64,000 nucleotides of DNA from Dermacentor variabilis (GCF_050947875.1 NC_134576.1:51252255-51316254), one strand, 5' to 3'; counted from the first letter of the stretch, positions 34,846 through 47,590 are shown. Translations and numbers: made by a program. The notes: generated by a model not told the origin, from the letters alone.

Positions 34846-36010
34846 ATTCGTTTGTTTGCACCTTGCTGTGCTTTCACGTGAATGCGGATGCGAAGAATTT
34901 TTGGACGAAATTCCTTTTTTGTTACTGAGACCCGAATACCCTGAGAAATTGTTGAAAACTTGTATCGCTAAAAACTGAGAAAGGCGTTTTCCACATCGCT
35001 GTATTACTGTCCCTGATTTCGCGCGGCCTCACCTCGTGCGGCTTGTTTTTCTTTCTTTGTAATTCATGGGCGCCTTAACGTAAAACTATTCCAAGCTTTT
35101 CTATTCCAATTCTGCAATCAGCCTTATTGGATCTTTATTGGACCGCCCCCACTTTACCTCGCTGTCAGGCGACGTCACCAAAATCGCGATAGTTCCCCAT
35201 GTGATATGTTGTGTACACACTCATTATGCATGATTTGACCGAACAAAAGAAGAATATTTCTGATTCGACGCCTATTCGCCATTAGCCCTCCGCTATTGCT
35301 CATGATTTTCTGGGCTGAGCCCACTTCACCTGTCTGTCACGGACGTCACAAAACCGCATAACTCACGTACGCGTTCAAGATGCATTAATATGCCGAACGA
35401 AACGAAATTTTCTTCTGAATAGCCGCAGGTTGCCCCGTTCCAAAAGAAATAAAAGATGGCTGCTGCCAATGACTCAGGCACTGGCTACCCGCACTTCCAG
35501 AGAGCATGAGTTTATATGCGTATAGTAAAGCTTTCCGCGGGGCCGAGCAATGTTTTCAGAGCACTTTCGGCACGCTTACGACCTCGTTCTACCAACGCTT
35601 CTTTGCTGAGGATCCGTTTTAGTGCCATTTTTATTCTTCCGTTGCATGCCGCCGCAATTTTCGACCAGATACCTCAAGGCAAGTAAGGGAAATCGGACCA
35701 GTCGCAGACGCCGGCCCCATCCCCTTCATCCGGTTATCAATATTCTGTGCACTAGCTCGGCCCCATCGAATCCCTCTCCACTTGCGCGTGCTCCTCACAT
35801 ATTTTCAGCCAATTAGATAAGACAAGCCGATCAGTGTAGGAAATGTTATTTGTTTATGAAGCAAACAAAAGTGACCTAGAAAAGAGGAGAGCGTTTCATT
35901 GGTCCGTTCAGACAACGATGCGGGTCACTGCCAGATGCTTACGTCGCCGGTTACACAAATTTGACGTCAGGAGATTGGAATGAAAACATATTGGAGTAGT
36001 TTTACGTTAT
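34846..36010. repeat. family C dispersed repeat, longest copy
   Basis: Parts recur at 47,510-47,640 (ATTCTGCAATCAGCC), 53,285-53,570 (TTTGCTGAGGATC, CCCTCTCCACTTGCGCGTGC or variants) and 54,740-54,830 (GAAAACATATT, TTTGACGTTATAGG or variants). No coding motif. Likely a non-autonomous element or part of one. Confidence 0.55.
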
Positions 36011-38871
36011 AGGGCCGCATGTCTGAGGGCGCAACTTTGTCTTGTTGTGCTCGATTGTTTTGGTTAATATAGGGCGTGTGCAATATAGCTTGTTTTGCAT
36101 TTCGTTCAGTTACGGCTTTTCTCATTTATTGTTAGTCGGCGCCTTTCGGGCACCATCTCTCCCATTTATGTCTCCTTTGAGCCGTTGCGACCACCATGCT
36201 GCTCAAGATGTAGCAATCTTCCTGCTGGCATTATCCCAAACAGAATGTCACCTTGTAGGTGACATTCTTGTTCGAATAGATCATTAGCACTCAGGGAGAC
36301 TGTGTACCAATTTGGAAAATTGCACGACGCTATGAAATCTGGGTTACATAATAAATTGATTCATTCGTTGACCATAACACAAACTACATATAACAATCAA
36401 GTATAAAAATTTTACTTTACTTTATATGGTATCGCATCATATAGTTGTTGTATTTATAACTACGGCGCAAGCCAAAGCGTTGCTGGAATTTAGCTCTGAC
36501 AAGAGAACAACTTGCCATGACGAGAACAGGGCCACTTGTCGGGATGTTGGTACCAGTGACCTTTTTGCGACTTGTAGTGATCAAATACACTAAGTAGCAA
36601 ATGACTAATATAAGGTTTGATTTACTCTACTTCATATTGATTACATATAATGCAGCCTGCGGACACAGTTGCAAATAAAGAGAACGAGCTAGTTCATTGT
36701 CCAAAGAATTACTATAAGTAATCATTTCAAATGTACAACACTTAGCTTGAAGATATATTATATTGTTCATGAGCACGTGCTATGAGAGGCACCGCAATAC
36801 GTGGCTTGGAAACCGTCTCAACCAGCCAGGATTCTTCATAAACCATGCACATATTGGAGTGCAAGAGTGTTTTTTTTTTTTTATTCCGACCCATCGCAAT
36901 GCGGCCGCAGGGGCAGAGTATTGAATGCGCGGCGTCGTTCTGAGCAGCGGAACCGTACAAGGTGTTTTTTTAAACAATACTTAATTTTTAAAATCGGCTG
37001 TCATACATAGTTCACTTGTAGACTCGGAGCTGAACGTAAATGCATTACTTTCTAATCAATTACCCTAATGCACATTGCTGTGACGTTCAGCTGCTGAGCA
37101 GGAAGTACCGGTTTGGAATACCCGGCCGTCGCACCCGTGTGTGTATTGGTGGTTGTCTGTGAAAGACTAGTTCACACAGGTTTTGGATGCTCCTACCGGC
37201 AGCATCAGTATCAGCACCTGTATCAAGATGATTAATTTCGCATTCGCTTTTCATGCTTGCAATATCTGGTGATTTCTTATTGGCCTTTAGTGCTGCATAC
37301 AGCAAATTTCAACACGCAACTATAATCTACTTCATGCGCTGGCTGCACCAATAATTTAAAGGGACTGACAACTGGTCGGAATCTGTTGTTAGACGTTGAT
37401 GGAAATGAAATGGGCATGATTTATAGTGAGAGTCCAGCACGCTTCTCGCGATTTAAGGAGGAATTATGATTTTAAATTGGCAAGGAAAGTCTCAAAAAAC
37501 AATCAGTGGCGAGACCTGGTGGTGAAATCTTCGTACTTGGGATGTATTCTATTAGATTATTATTGGTAAGTCGACTCTAAATAAGCGCAACATTTTTCTA
37601 GCTGACATTTGCAGCTGGTATATTATTGTAAACTCGCGCATTCATCTATGCATCGGAAATCAAAAACGCACGCGTGGCTACGGCAGCACGCTGAACTCCG
37701 TGTGACGTGTACAGGTGCCGATTCGTAAATAATTTAACAATTCTAAAAACAAGGTGCCGATTCGTAAATAATTTAACGATTCTGAAAACATGAATCACAG
37801 GAACATCGACTTGATACACAAAGTTATACTTTGTTACAGTACGGGTACACTTCTCGTCTGCTTCCCACTAATGCCAGTGTGTAATCACTACTGCGCTCAC
37901 ATATCTCCGTTTTGACCATACTTCCAGTGAACGATTAAATCCTCAGTGCACATCGGAAAATTCTGATAAAAAATGTCCCACTGTGTTTTGCGAGTTAGCA
38001 CTTCATGATTAGACATGTTGATCGGTAAGTTTTCCATTGCTCTAAATGAATGGGTACCATTAAAATTGATTGTCAGTACCTTCGACAGAAAGTAAACTGT
38101 GCCAAATTGTTTAACTTGTAGCTGGCAGCACACAGTGTGGTCAAGTGAAAGCTATGCCCTTGCTGTACCGGTAAGATTGTGCTTCGGGACCAGTGTTTGC
38201 CGTACGACGAGAATATTACAGCCGCTGTCGCTGAGTCCAGTACCTCGTTCTATCACTCAAGGAAATGTTGGGTAAAAGGCGCGTCTGCTGCTCCGATTGT
38301 CCTTATTGTGGGAGAAGCGCCCCAAGAGATGACGCGCGATTCACTTGGACGTTGATAATTGTGGTTTGTTTACTCCTTAAATGACGAAAATCTGTGTTAT
38401 AAACATGCGAACGTCGACAGGTCTATAGGAGTAGGAAATATCTCGAAATAGCTCCACGCAACATTGAAAATTAAATGTTGAGACTCACAAATGCATTACG
38501 TTCACTTTGCAGGCGCACCGGCTCCCGAAAGGGGTTAGTAATCGAATGTATTATGCCTTTTATGATTCGTCTTGCGAAAGTTTTCCTGTCTTGGTACGGC
38601 GATGCACGTGTAGCACTGTGTTCGAAATATCTGTAAAAGTCGCGAAACCTTGTTCAGCGTCCTCGCAGGCAGCGGAGATTCACTCAAGAAAAGAACATAA
38701 TGGAGCAGTGGTGTGTGTAGCACTGTACAAAAAGTCGCATAGAGAAACAGAATATCTAACACACACCTTCGGCATATTGTTAGGTAAAAGGCATCGACCT
38801 TCTTTTTGCAGGCTTTTATATTTATTTTTTTTTCAGGCTCGACTGCTCCCCATCGTTTGACATTTCCTTCC
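36011..38871. other. no recognisable gene; hairpin, short tandem duplication and a candidate cassette
   Basis: Contents: a perfect 12-bp hairpin at 36,241-36,267 (AGAATGTCACCT, TGT, AGGTGACATTCT); an approximately 40-bp direct duplication at 37,713-37,790 (GGTGCCGATTCGTAAATAAT repeated); and a 21-bp splice-bounded candidate cassette at 38,513-38,533. Otherwise unassigned. Confidence 0.45.
38513..38533 (+). other. candidate 21-bp micro-exon
   Basis: TTCACTTTGCAG, then 21 bp beginning GCGCACCGGCTCCC and ending AAAGGG, then GTTAGTAA. Its length is a multiple of three. In phase 1 it reads APAPER, similar in character to the family A cassette. The donor is weak (GTTAGT) and there is no second copy to compare. 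Confidence 0.25.
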
Positions 38872-40060
38872 ACGTTGAGCCATGCGCTTCGGGAAGGTGT
38901 ACTTTACCAACGGTTCTCACTGGGCTAAACCCTTCGCCTTCATTTAGGTTGTGCTTGCTTTACTTGTCCGCCGATTTTCGCTGCATCATAGACATGCCCC
39001 ATCTTCATCCCATCATTTGTTCAAGTATGTTTTCGTCAAATAGCAAGGCTCTCTACTACTTGGAATTATGGCACAGACTTTTCCTGCTTATTTTTCTTCT
39101 CATTCTTCTAAATCTCCATAGTCAATTTTCGCTCCACTCTTTGCATCCAATTCACTCTCTCTCCTTTTGACACTTTCTTTATGATGGCTCCTAGTTCTCT
39201 ATCTACAGTTTCAATTAAACTGTACCTGTTTGTCAAGATCCTTCTTCGCCCATTCTGCGTCATCGCTTTTCAGGTATAGATATTGTGCACTTGAGCCGCC
39301 CATTTCTTTTCATCCGTGTTCCTGAGTCTTTCTTCAAAACTAAATTTGCTCTGTGCTTCCCTGAGTTCAGAAGTGGCCAAACCATGTGACCCTGCACTGC
39401 CTCATTCGTGCTTTCACCGTGGGCTAGCAAAGCCAGCGGGCCTAGCTATCTTTGGTTAGCTTCGCATTCCGACAAGATATCCGATTTTAAACATACAATT
39501 GCATTTTCGAACGTTACCATTTGCACCATTACTCATTTCGAGATTCCACGCGCCACCTCGCACTTATGGCTACTTCTAAGTGCTCTGTTTCATTAATGCT
39601 GTATTCCGCTTCCACTTTATTTTCGCATTATATTGGTGGGTGCTTGAGTCAGTCTTTAATTCGTTCATGTATACGCCGAAGTGCATATATTGGTTGACTA
39701 TGGCAATGACTTTCTGCTCAATCGACACCGCGTAATTACTCCTCCCCTAATTAAAGCTCGTAAATCCTGATTCCTCTGTGCTAAACTCGAGGCCTAGATT
39801 TGTCGCTGTGTTACCACCGATATGCCCAAGTGTCTGCAAATCTCTTGTAAATTCAGTTCAAAGAGCTTCTGTTGCACTACTTGTGCAAAGTGCATGAATA
39901 ATAAATTAAACCCTAATTAACTGTTTTCCCGTCGTCTTTTCTACGCCCTTGACACAATGCGTTAACAACTAGGGTGACAAGGCATCCTTGCTGTGCTGTA
40001 GTACCATTGCAGAACCTAGTTGCTCTTGTCGAAGTCAAACCTCTCACACATTGCAATTTA
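38872..40060 (-). pseudogene. decayed LINE reverse-transcriptase tail, copy 2
   Basis: Minus-strand fragments in order: ATNLGLEFSTEESGFTSF, VIAIVNQYMHFGVYMNEL, IKWKRNTALMKQ, SHGLATSELREAQSKFSF and ERLRNTDEKKWAAQV. This matches the post-catalytic region and tail of a LINE family I know from tick genomes (recollection). Stops and frameshifts are frequent. It corresponds to 10,985-12,200 and shares its 3' tail type with the element at 1-366. Confidence 0.65.
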
Positions 40061-40966
40061 TGCCATAAAATTTTCGAGTTAGTGTAACTTAGTTCGTTTA
40101 AAACTTTGTTCCATTATTCGAGCCCTGTAACAATATATTCATTCAATGATCGCTTTGGGTTATGTAAGAAGTTTTTGAAACCACTATCAGACAAAATATA
40201 GCGTCTGATTCTTGTTCTCCAGTTTATTAGCGCACGTACCATTTTTTTACTGTGTACCATTTTGGTGGAGGGCCAATGGCCTGCTGTGTAAACACTTGAT
40301 TGCAGCCAAGTTCAAGATTGTTACATCTATTGCAAAATCTTTGTCAAACATGCATTTTTCACGGCGTTGCTATTAGTTGTGTGAATTTGGGGGAAAACGA
40401 AGCTTGTGTAAAGTGTGGGAAGATGGCCACGTGGAAAAGATATGCGTATGTATGCAGTACAAGTGACGGTTGTCTCTGCACCACCGTCAGTTGCACTCCG
40501 CTCCTGGAACAGGCATGAAATGTGTCGAGTCAGCTCCCGAAAAAAACCTTGCAATGCTGATAACACGGTTTTAAACAATACCGGACCTCAAAGAGGTACG
40601 ACGTTGTGTTAAAGCATTTTCTATCGCATTTACCTCTAAACTGTCCCCTGGCTTCTTTTATAACATCAATTTTTAGAACGACAGTGTCCTTATACACGAT
40701 TTCAATGCAAGGAAATTCAACTGCCGTCACGGCGGAATACCGAGACAATAAATTAAATTTCGGTGGCCGCAGATGGCCACACGGTTTCATCACAAGTGGA
40801 TGTTTACGAATGCACCTTCCAAATTAACGCGTGTGGTTTGAGCTTACCGGAAAAGCTTCTGGAAGAACGATACGGTTCTTAAACTAAAACTTTGACCTTT
40901 AATACGCGCTTGGAACACACATCAGGCTATTTATGGACTCGTTTGTTTGAAATCCTGTGCTCCCAG

Positions 40967-41176
40967 AACTAATATGCAGCCACTGGATGTGGGATTGACG
41001 GGCGTGCAAACAAGGCATTTTCTAGCACAATTTTCCCGGCTTTGTGTTATCGCATTTGCTTATTTTAGTTGTATAAATGCTTATGCAGGAAGATTTGGGC
41101 TGGCCCGCATTATCGAAGTGCATCCTCTGAGGACTTTCCTTTTTGGTCCGGGAATTGGTTATCTGCGTCAAGGGTG
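40967..41176 (+). other. putative 210-bp exon, copy 2
   Basis: Bounded by TGTGCTCCCAG and GTAAGTATACGAG. Exactly 210 bp, like copy 1. One frame is open throughout (ending GPGIGYLRQG). The cysteine-rich frame of copy 1 here has a TAA at its second codon and a TAG in place of GAG in the middle. If that frame was the coding one, this copy is a pseudogene. Confidence 0.4.
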
Positions 41177-42214
41177 GTAAGTATACGAGCCGTGGCTCTC
41201 AACATCTCCACAAGTCACCTAACAGGCTTTTCGTGGCTACTAAATGGTGCAAACGTGTTTGTTCTTCCAAGACGCTGCTTCAATGAACAATATAACTGCG
41301 GGAAACTCGCAAACGTTTCCACAACCACTAAAGAAGTGAGTGCGTGACAGTAGGTGGAAAAGGAGGACAGAAGGAAGAGGGGGGTGTAGCTCGTGCACGC
41401 GCATATAGCTCCTTGCGGCATGCTATAACCCTGAACATAGACATTATTCGTGGTGATGAGGGCGTAGCCTCGATCTCGATGAAATGTCGCTGTTTTCTTG
41501 AGTTAGCGCATGCAAGAATGTGTGAAGCGAACGAGGCACACAAGGAAAACGAAACCAGTAGGAAAACAAGCGAGAAACGGGGGCGAGGGGGGGGGGGCGA
41601 CCTTTCGACTGATTGTTCTTGGACACCTGGGAACCCTTCTGTAAAAAGTAGAGAAAGTAGGAAAGAAATATATACAGCTGCACCTGAGCCAGCCTCCGTG
41701 GTGACCTAGTGTGCAGGAGGAAGGGAAACTGGGCGCGCCGAAAGGGGAGGCAGAGGCGGCTTCTTCCCGGGAAAGCGTCTCATCTTCAGCTGTAGCTGTA
41801 TGTACCGTCTGTCTGTCAACGGATCCTGGTTATCTTTTGCAATGTAGGAAGGGCCTCATGAGTGTGACTCCGATTTAAAGGAAATAGTTTTGAATGAACT
41901 TTTCAGGGCAAACCTACCGCTGTCATGCGTCTCTGTCGGTAGATTGCACCACGTAGGCAGCCCACGCAAACCTAGCCGAAACACTGCTCATTTCCAGGAC
42001 TACAATGATAAACAAGTAGTGCTAAGAAAGTTCGTGAACCAAAGCGGAACAAAATATCTATTCAGCACAATTACTCTCGGGATATGCTGCAGAATAGGAA
42101 ACTGTTGTGGGTAAGTGATGTATGTGCGAAGCAACATAAACGGAATGTTTTACTTTGATAAACGGCACCGCGAATGAACGGTGGCTGTTTGTGGAAATTC
42201 CAACAGTGACTGCC

Positions 42215-42640
42215 GTATACGTTGCTATGGTAATCAATTTCAACTCCTCTACATAAATGCGCGTAGCATCGCCAGCAAATCTGCCTTGAACCTGTCCTTC
42301 TAGATTGTGAACGCCATGTGTTACAGAGACCTGGTTTCATGGCGACATTGCTAACGCTGTTGTTTCCGCATACCCATACCAGGTTTTTCGTCGTGACTGA
42401 CATATGGGCTGCGGCGTTGCTGTTGTGATAAAGCATGGCATCCGGGCGCCTGTGTTAAATCAGATAAACCATAAAAGCATTACATCGAAATTGTTTTTTT
42501 AGGCAGCTCGTTCTTGTTGTCGGTGCTTTATTGTGCACCATATCTAAACCCCAGATATTTCCGGCATCTATGCGATCACTTGGCAGCATTTTGTTATGCA
42601 AAACCTTTGTTTTCTTCACCTTTATTTGCCTGTTGATGAG
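42215..42640 (+). pseudogene. CR1-like LINE apurinic endonuclease fragment
   Basis: One frame reads LLYINARSIASKS, then a stop and a frame change, then VTETWFHGDIANAVV, AYPYQVFRRD and GCGVAVVIKHGIRAP. The order N-A-R-S-I, then TETWF (with the catalytic Glu), then Y..FR.D, then GGV.. is the start of CR1/L2/jockey endonucleases. Several stops follow. The remainder of the element is not contiguous. Confidence 0.75.
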
Positions 42641-43815
42641 GTTTTCTACTTGATGTCAGGTGGTCTTATCAGGGCAAGTCTGTTTATAATAAAGCTGTTA
42701 GCCTATCCGTGGTCGGCTGTTTTTGTGTCCCTTTGTGATCAAGAACTATCATCAAGAACGGCTCATACCCACCTAAGCAAGCAAAAATACAATGGCTGAT
42801 ACCCCTCGTAATGCAGACGTAACAAGCACTCAGCAAACTGCAGCAAACAGTGCATACATCCATTAGAATCACGCATACAACGTGCACACATCCAGTGGAA
42901 TCAACATACAACGTACAGAATAGCATACGTTTCAATAAAGAAAAACTCAAAACAAGCATCCGAACCAACAATAATGCATTGCATACCCCCATCAGCAGTT
43001 GCAGGGGGGGGGGGGGCGTCCAACAATTTCGCTTGACGTCCATCTTTGGAGGGCTCAGACTGTGAGCTGATTTTTGTCTCTTGTGCCAGTGAGCAGAAAA
43101 AACATTACATAGATCTTTAGCTAAGCAGCTTTCAAGGTTCAAATGTAAAGAATCTTTGAGACCAAAGTAAAGACATGTACTTACTGTCTTGATATTATAT
43201 TATCTTTATGTTGTTCCCACAAAAATTGTTTTCTTAAATCAGTGTGCATAGAACTCCCCTCTTTTATAGTTAATCGGGATTCGTGCCTATTTACAAAACA
43301 TCACCCACTCTGTTTCCACCCCTTTTCGTGCTGGCGACATTTACCGGTTGCTTCCACGGTACCACAAGCTAGCGCGCGGCAACCACTCCAGTTCCTTCTT
43401 TGCAATAAAGATACCCACATTCTGAATAAAGGATGAATACAGACTTGTTTATTTGCAGGCGAATGGACTTTCTATAATGGCGTTGTCTGCCGAGTGGCTC
43501 ACGAACTTTTGAACGTTAGCCTTAAGAACACATACCCATGATCTGAAAATGGGATGTAAGACTTAATCATGAAAAACCTGTTATGTGTGCAGGTTGCAAT
43601 GAAGAGCAATAAGCGGATGTTTCCTTGCCTTCATCCTACTGATCCTCTTGTTGAAATTATTAAAAGTAAATTTGTGGGTGTTTAAATAACTATCAAGCCA
43701 AGTTGGAATGATCATGTCTGCATCTGCTGCCTTATTCTGAAAGCTTTGTATTCTTCGACATATAGTGAAACCTGTGCCTCCCAAAACTCAACATCATGCA
43801 TAGTCATCACTCATT
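42640..43815. other. unassigned, with an 11-base G run near 43,003
   Basis: Contains a short imperfect direct repeat at about 42,840-42,920 (ACATCCA.T.GAATCA...ACA). It may include decayed interior of the CR1-like LINE, since a matching 3' fragment follows at 43,825, but I cannot show it. Confidence 0.35.
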
Positions 43816-43960
43816 TGGGGCAAAATGGAATATCTTTGCACCATCTGGGAGTCTTACAATAAACACGACGTTACCGCACTTGAAATAGTTCAATGGAAAG
43901 CAATCAGCTGTATGTTTTCAAAGTATCGTAAAACCGACTTACTCAAGGGTCATGTAAATG
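43816..43960 (+). pseudogene. LINE reverse-transcriptase thumb fragment
   Basis: Reads MEYLCTIWESYNKHDVTALE, then IVQWKAISCMFSKYRKTD. This is the LEYA..IW-P-...-LE-VQ-KA-F pattern of CR1/L2/RTE-X-like enzymes. Very short and decayed; possibly the same insertion as the endonuclease fragment at 42.2 kb. Confidence 0.6.
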
Positions 43961-43984
43961 CATGGCGTCCGGACAATGCAAAGT

Positions 43985-44115
43985 CGGCCGAAAGTTGCAA
44001 GGTGTAACCTTATTTTTCTCTTTAAAAATAAAAATTCGCCGTAAGCCCTGCCTCGTCTTTCCCTCCATTAGCATCATGACTAACCAGACGACGTAACTGA
44101 GAATCGTTAACTCCA
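43985..44115. repeat. about 130-bp repeat shared with 49,264-49,395
   Basis: Both read CGAAAGTTGCAAGGT, CTTATTTTTCTCTTTAAAAA and TAACCAGAC. At the other site it lies just beyond a SINE, so it is probably gag-adjacent sequence of the same Gypsy family, or a separate small element. Confidence 0.6.
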
Positions 44116-44951
44116 TATTCCTTCCATTTGGACGCTCGCCATCTGTAGTGAGTTCTCGTCGCATCACGTAATCATAAGCTAGCCGAGCCGCCTTATCTAC
44201 CGTGTCTACGGCATCTCTATCCTGCACCCAAAACATCACTGGCTGTGGAATGCTGCGGTAGAATTGTTCGAGACAAATACTCTATATTTTGTCTCTACTT
44301 TCGTAGACTTCGGCACCCTTAAGCCACTCAACAGGGTTTGTTTTCAAACCATACGCAAACTCTCGTCGCTCTTTTTGTTCGCTTCTCTGAATCGCTACGT
44401 AAATACTTCCGGGGAAATTCGGTACCTCCTCAACAGCGCTGCCTTTACTTTCCCGTAGTCTTCCGCGTCATTCGCCGTTAATTTTGCGACTACGTTGTGA
44501 CCAACCGCTGTGACCAGATGCCTTGAGCGAAATTACACCTTTCACAAGTTCTCTCGAAATGAACCAAGAATAAGGCAATGTCCTCTCCAACCTTGTACAG
44601 TTTCATCCACTGGTCCATCCGACATGGCTCGACGTCGATTGATCTGCTAAGATTGTCCCCTTCACTGCCCGCCGCTGGACGCGACTTCTGAAGTTCAACC
44701 TGTAGCTCTGCCATCTCTTTCTCGTGCATTTTCAGTTTTCGCTTACGCTCACGCTCACTCTCACGTTCTTGACGCTCCTGCTCCCGCGTTTCTTGTATCA
44801 TCTCCCAAGCAATCTTAATGCTTTCATCATCATTGCCACTATCTCGAATTGCCTTTTGGATTGCTGGCTTTTTCATCTTTTCGTCCGCCTCAGCTTCCAA
44901 CTCATCCCACAATAACAACGAATGTGACCTCGTCAACCTTCTAAGATCCAC
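44100..44951 (-). pseudogene. Gypsy gag, SCAN-like capsid region
   Basis: The N-terminal half is a charged coiled coil (EMIQETREQERQERESE and onward). Then comes MKLYKVGEDIALFLVHFERT, the conserved start of the capsid-like region, ending near WSQRLVTT. Past a frameshift the second half resumes with VMFWVQDRDAVDTVDKAARL and AYDYVMRRE. The two halves correspond to the usual gag/SCAN-like order in tick and vertebrate Gypsy elements. Zinc knuckles are not preserved. Confidence 0.8.
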
Positions 44952-45233
44952 GGCAGCTGCCCCGACTGGTGTTTAGAACTGTTTTGCTTAATTAATTTGT
45001 GCAAACACAAAATATGCAACCAATTCCTGATTCCTAGAACTATCAAAATATACATGTAAAATTTCAAATCTGGCGCATCAAAAGAAAAAAACCACGCCCT
45101 CACTCACGGATGCAGCACCACGCCATCCGGTTCATCGGTCCGCTGTTCCCGGTTCCTCAGGACTCCCTGGGTCGAAGGCTCTTTCTTCTTCGCTGTGCAC
45201 AGTTCCTCAGGAATTTTTTCGACGAAGGTTCGT

Positions 45234-45250
45234 CCTTACCGCTGCCACCA
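45234..45250 (-). other. primer-binding site
   Basis: The minus strand reads TGGTGGCAGCGGTAAGG directly after the LTR end. TGGTGGCAGCGG is a recurrent primer-binding start in gypsy-like elements. The tRNA was not identified. Confidence 0.55.
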
Positions 45251-45251
45251 G

Positions 45252-45945
45252 TTATTAAATTTTGCCGTTGAGTGCGGGAGTTGGTAGACGTTGAGGAGCA
45301 TTTTGAGAACTGAAGTTTTATTTACATTATTTACAGTAATAACGCAAAGTAATAAACAGTCATAAAGTCATCAACGGCCGACTGCAAATCGGACGCTCCG
45401 GCCCGTGGCAAGAAGAAAGAAAAAGAAACTCTTCTCCCTGTCTCTCACTTTTAACCCCTTCGGCCTCTCGGGGAGACGTCATTTTCGGACAGTCGTCGAG
45501 CCAGCTCAGGTGTCATCTTGCTCCATTGGTAGGAGCCCATGCAAGTGCCTTCACATTCGGCCAATGGGGACGCTCCAAGGGCTCCATTGTCCGAGCGTTG
45601 ACTTGCCTCCGGCATCGCCTCCTTGCCTGTAAGCACTCATCTGGAGGAGACGGGCTGTTCTCAAACGCCCTTTCAGAGCCGCAGAACAGCTTTGGTCGGG
45701 ACCAAGATCAGCTACCTGGAACCATGCCAGCTTCCTGTTGCACTTTCGGGAAGAGTGAAGCAGGGGGAGAGACAATAGCTCGACGTGCGGCGCATGAGGT
45801 GGGGGTCGCCAACCTGTCTGATGGGTCATGTGACGTGGTAGAGGGGCCCCGGCGCACCATAATTGGAATGCGACGGCGATTGGATGTGCTCGGGGAACTG
45901 GCGTCATTCGAGGAAAAGGGTCCGTATCCAACACCGCCAACAAAG
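45252..45945 (-). repeat. LTR of the minus-strand Gypsy element
   Basis: Starts TGTTGGATACGG and ends ...AATTTAATAAC directly before the primer-binding site. It contains AATAAA near its 3' third (TGTAAATAAAACTTC on the minus strand). The exact 5' end is uncertain by some bases because no second LTR is available for comparison. Confidence 0.6.
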
Positions 45946-47000
45946 CCAGCGGGATTAATGCAGCCTATTGAACCTCTTTGACGATCATTTCAGCAGATCG
46001 AAATAGTAATGGCTACAGGGGCGACGACAAGGTCTCGCCGCTGCGTTTTCCGAAGAGCGAGAAAAAATGGAACGGCCCGAGACACATCGTAGCCAAATTG
46101 GCGCTTCTCATTGAACTCACTTCGAGTCCGCGTATATGTAATAGGTTTGTTTGGACCCTTTCCGGCCTCATCATCCGGGAATAATTCGATCATCTTGGCT
46201 ACCGACTACCTTACCAGCTACGCCGAAATGAAAGCTCTGCCTTAAGGTTGTGCGGGCAACGTTGCTAAATTCGTCGAGAACATCCTGCTGCGACATGGTG
46301 CCCTAGAATTCCTTTTCATCGACAGAGAAACAACATTTACTGCAGAGCTCACCCAAGCCACTTCGCAATAGAGCCAGACAAGTCACAGCAGGACAACTGC
46401 CTAGACCCTGCAGAAGAAGAACGCCTGAACAAGTCCCTCGCCAACATGCTTGCAAGGTACGTAGACATGGAAGACAAGACGTGGGATGCCGTCCTGCCGT
46501 ACGGAACCTTCGCTTACAACACTGCAGCTCAAGAAACAATGCAGATCACGCCATTCAAGCTGGCTTATGAAAGGAACGCGACAACCCTCGATGCCATGCT
46601 CCCACACGTCAGATCAAGAGAATCTCAATGTCACCGCCTATCTCCAGCGCGACGAAGAAAAGCGATAGCTCGCCCGCCTTCGCATCAAGAACCAGAAGAG
46701 GACCAACAGCCGGCACTATTCGACGACGCTACCTGGAATACGATCCCAGCGACCGTGTTTGGGTCTGGACCCCGATACGCCGACGCGGTCTTAGCGAGAA
46801 ACTGTTACGACGGTGCTTCAGACCTTACAAGATTAGCGACGTATTGGCGCACTGCAGTAGGAGGTCGTGCCGGACGGCATTTCGCAATCACAGTGTCACC
46901 GCGCACGACATGAATTCGTCCACGTGGTGTGTCTTAAGGCTTTCTACGCCCACTGACGAACTTTATTGTGGGTGGTTTTGTTTTCCCTTTCGTTGTTTGT
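45945..47000 (+). pseudogene. Gypsy integrase fragment, composite copy 1
   Basis: Begins inside the integrase (AGCGGGATTAATGCAGCCTA). Visible fragments: ATDYLTSYAEMKAL (first Asp), LFIDRETTFTAEL (second Asp), EERLNKSLANMLARYV (Glu region), TWDAVLPYGTFAYNTAAQE, and WVWTPIRRRGLSEKLLRR of the tail. Several frameshifts. It is the same lineage as 50,620-51,940. Confidence 0.85.
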
Positions 47001-47590
47001 AGCATTGGCACGATGCTGTTGTGATGGGGGAGGGGGGGGGGGTGAAGGTATTGATACGTGTACTTGTTTATCTTTTTTCGGATGACCGCTTTTCATCGTT
47101 TAACAAATGTTATCGCTCAGCGCAGGACGCGAATGCATGTACCGGAAGTTTCTCGAATGTTATCGATGCTTCTATCCGCTGTCTGGTGTCATCGAGCCAT
47201 AAGCAATCTAATTGCCACCAGCAATTACTCTCGAACATTCGATGACTCATGTATAGAAGCCGTTTTCGATGATGAACGACTGCGTTCGCATTATCGTTGT
47301 GCTTTTTCTTGCGTAGATCCGCCCAATAAAGAGTTAGTTCTGCCATTCACAGTCTTGCTCCCGTGTTCTGGACCGTCACTGAAACGGCATTTCTGCGGCA
47401 TTTAAATGGTGTGGTATAGTGATCGCGTCAATCACCGATCTCGACAACGTTTCCCGATATTGATATAATCGAGACAAAGTTCTAGATGCTATAACGTAGA
47501 GCTGCTCTAAACCTTTCTACTCCCAATTCTGCAATCAGCCACCTACGATTGGTCAAAAAGAAAATTCGGGCCATCCTCACTTCACGTGTC
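47000..47590. other. spacer with a family B remnant, missing from composite copy 2
   Basis: The G run near 47,026 is followed by unassigned sequence. About 47,415-47,480 is a short family B start (GATCGCGTCAATCACCGATC). Composite copy 2 jumps from GTTGTTT to TCACGCG, so this interval is an insertion here or a deletion there. Confidence 0.5.

Larger units (their letters stand above)
38872..42095. repeat. segmental duplication, copy 2 (partner 11,060-15,060)
   Basis: Collinear with copy 1, lacking the CR1 insertion. Small indels are present, for example a longer LINE part at 39,540-39,620. Confidence 0.85.
43985..45945 (-). mobile_element. second Gypsy lineage: 5' LTR, primer-binding site and gag
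   Basis: On the minus strand: LTR about 45,945 to 45,252, primer-binding site, leader, then gag from 44,951 to about 44,100. Protease-pol and the 3' LTR are missing. Its LTR start abuts the internal part of another Gypsy copy (from 45,945, plus strand), which looks like a nested insertion. Confidence 0.75.

Noticed and set aside
44724..44915. Plus-strand frame rich in TLTL residues
   Set aside because: It is the antisense shadow of the charged coiled coil of the Gypsy gag on the other strand.
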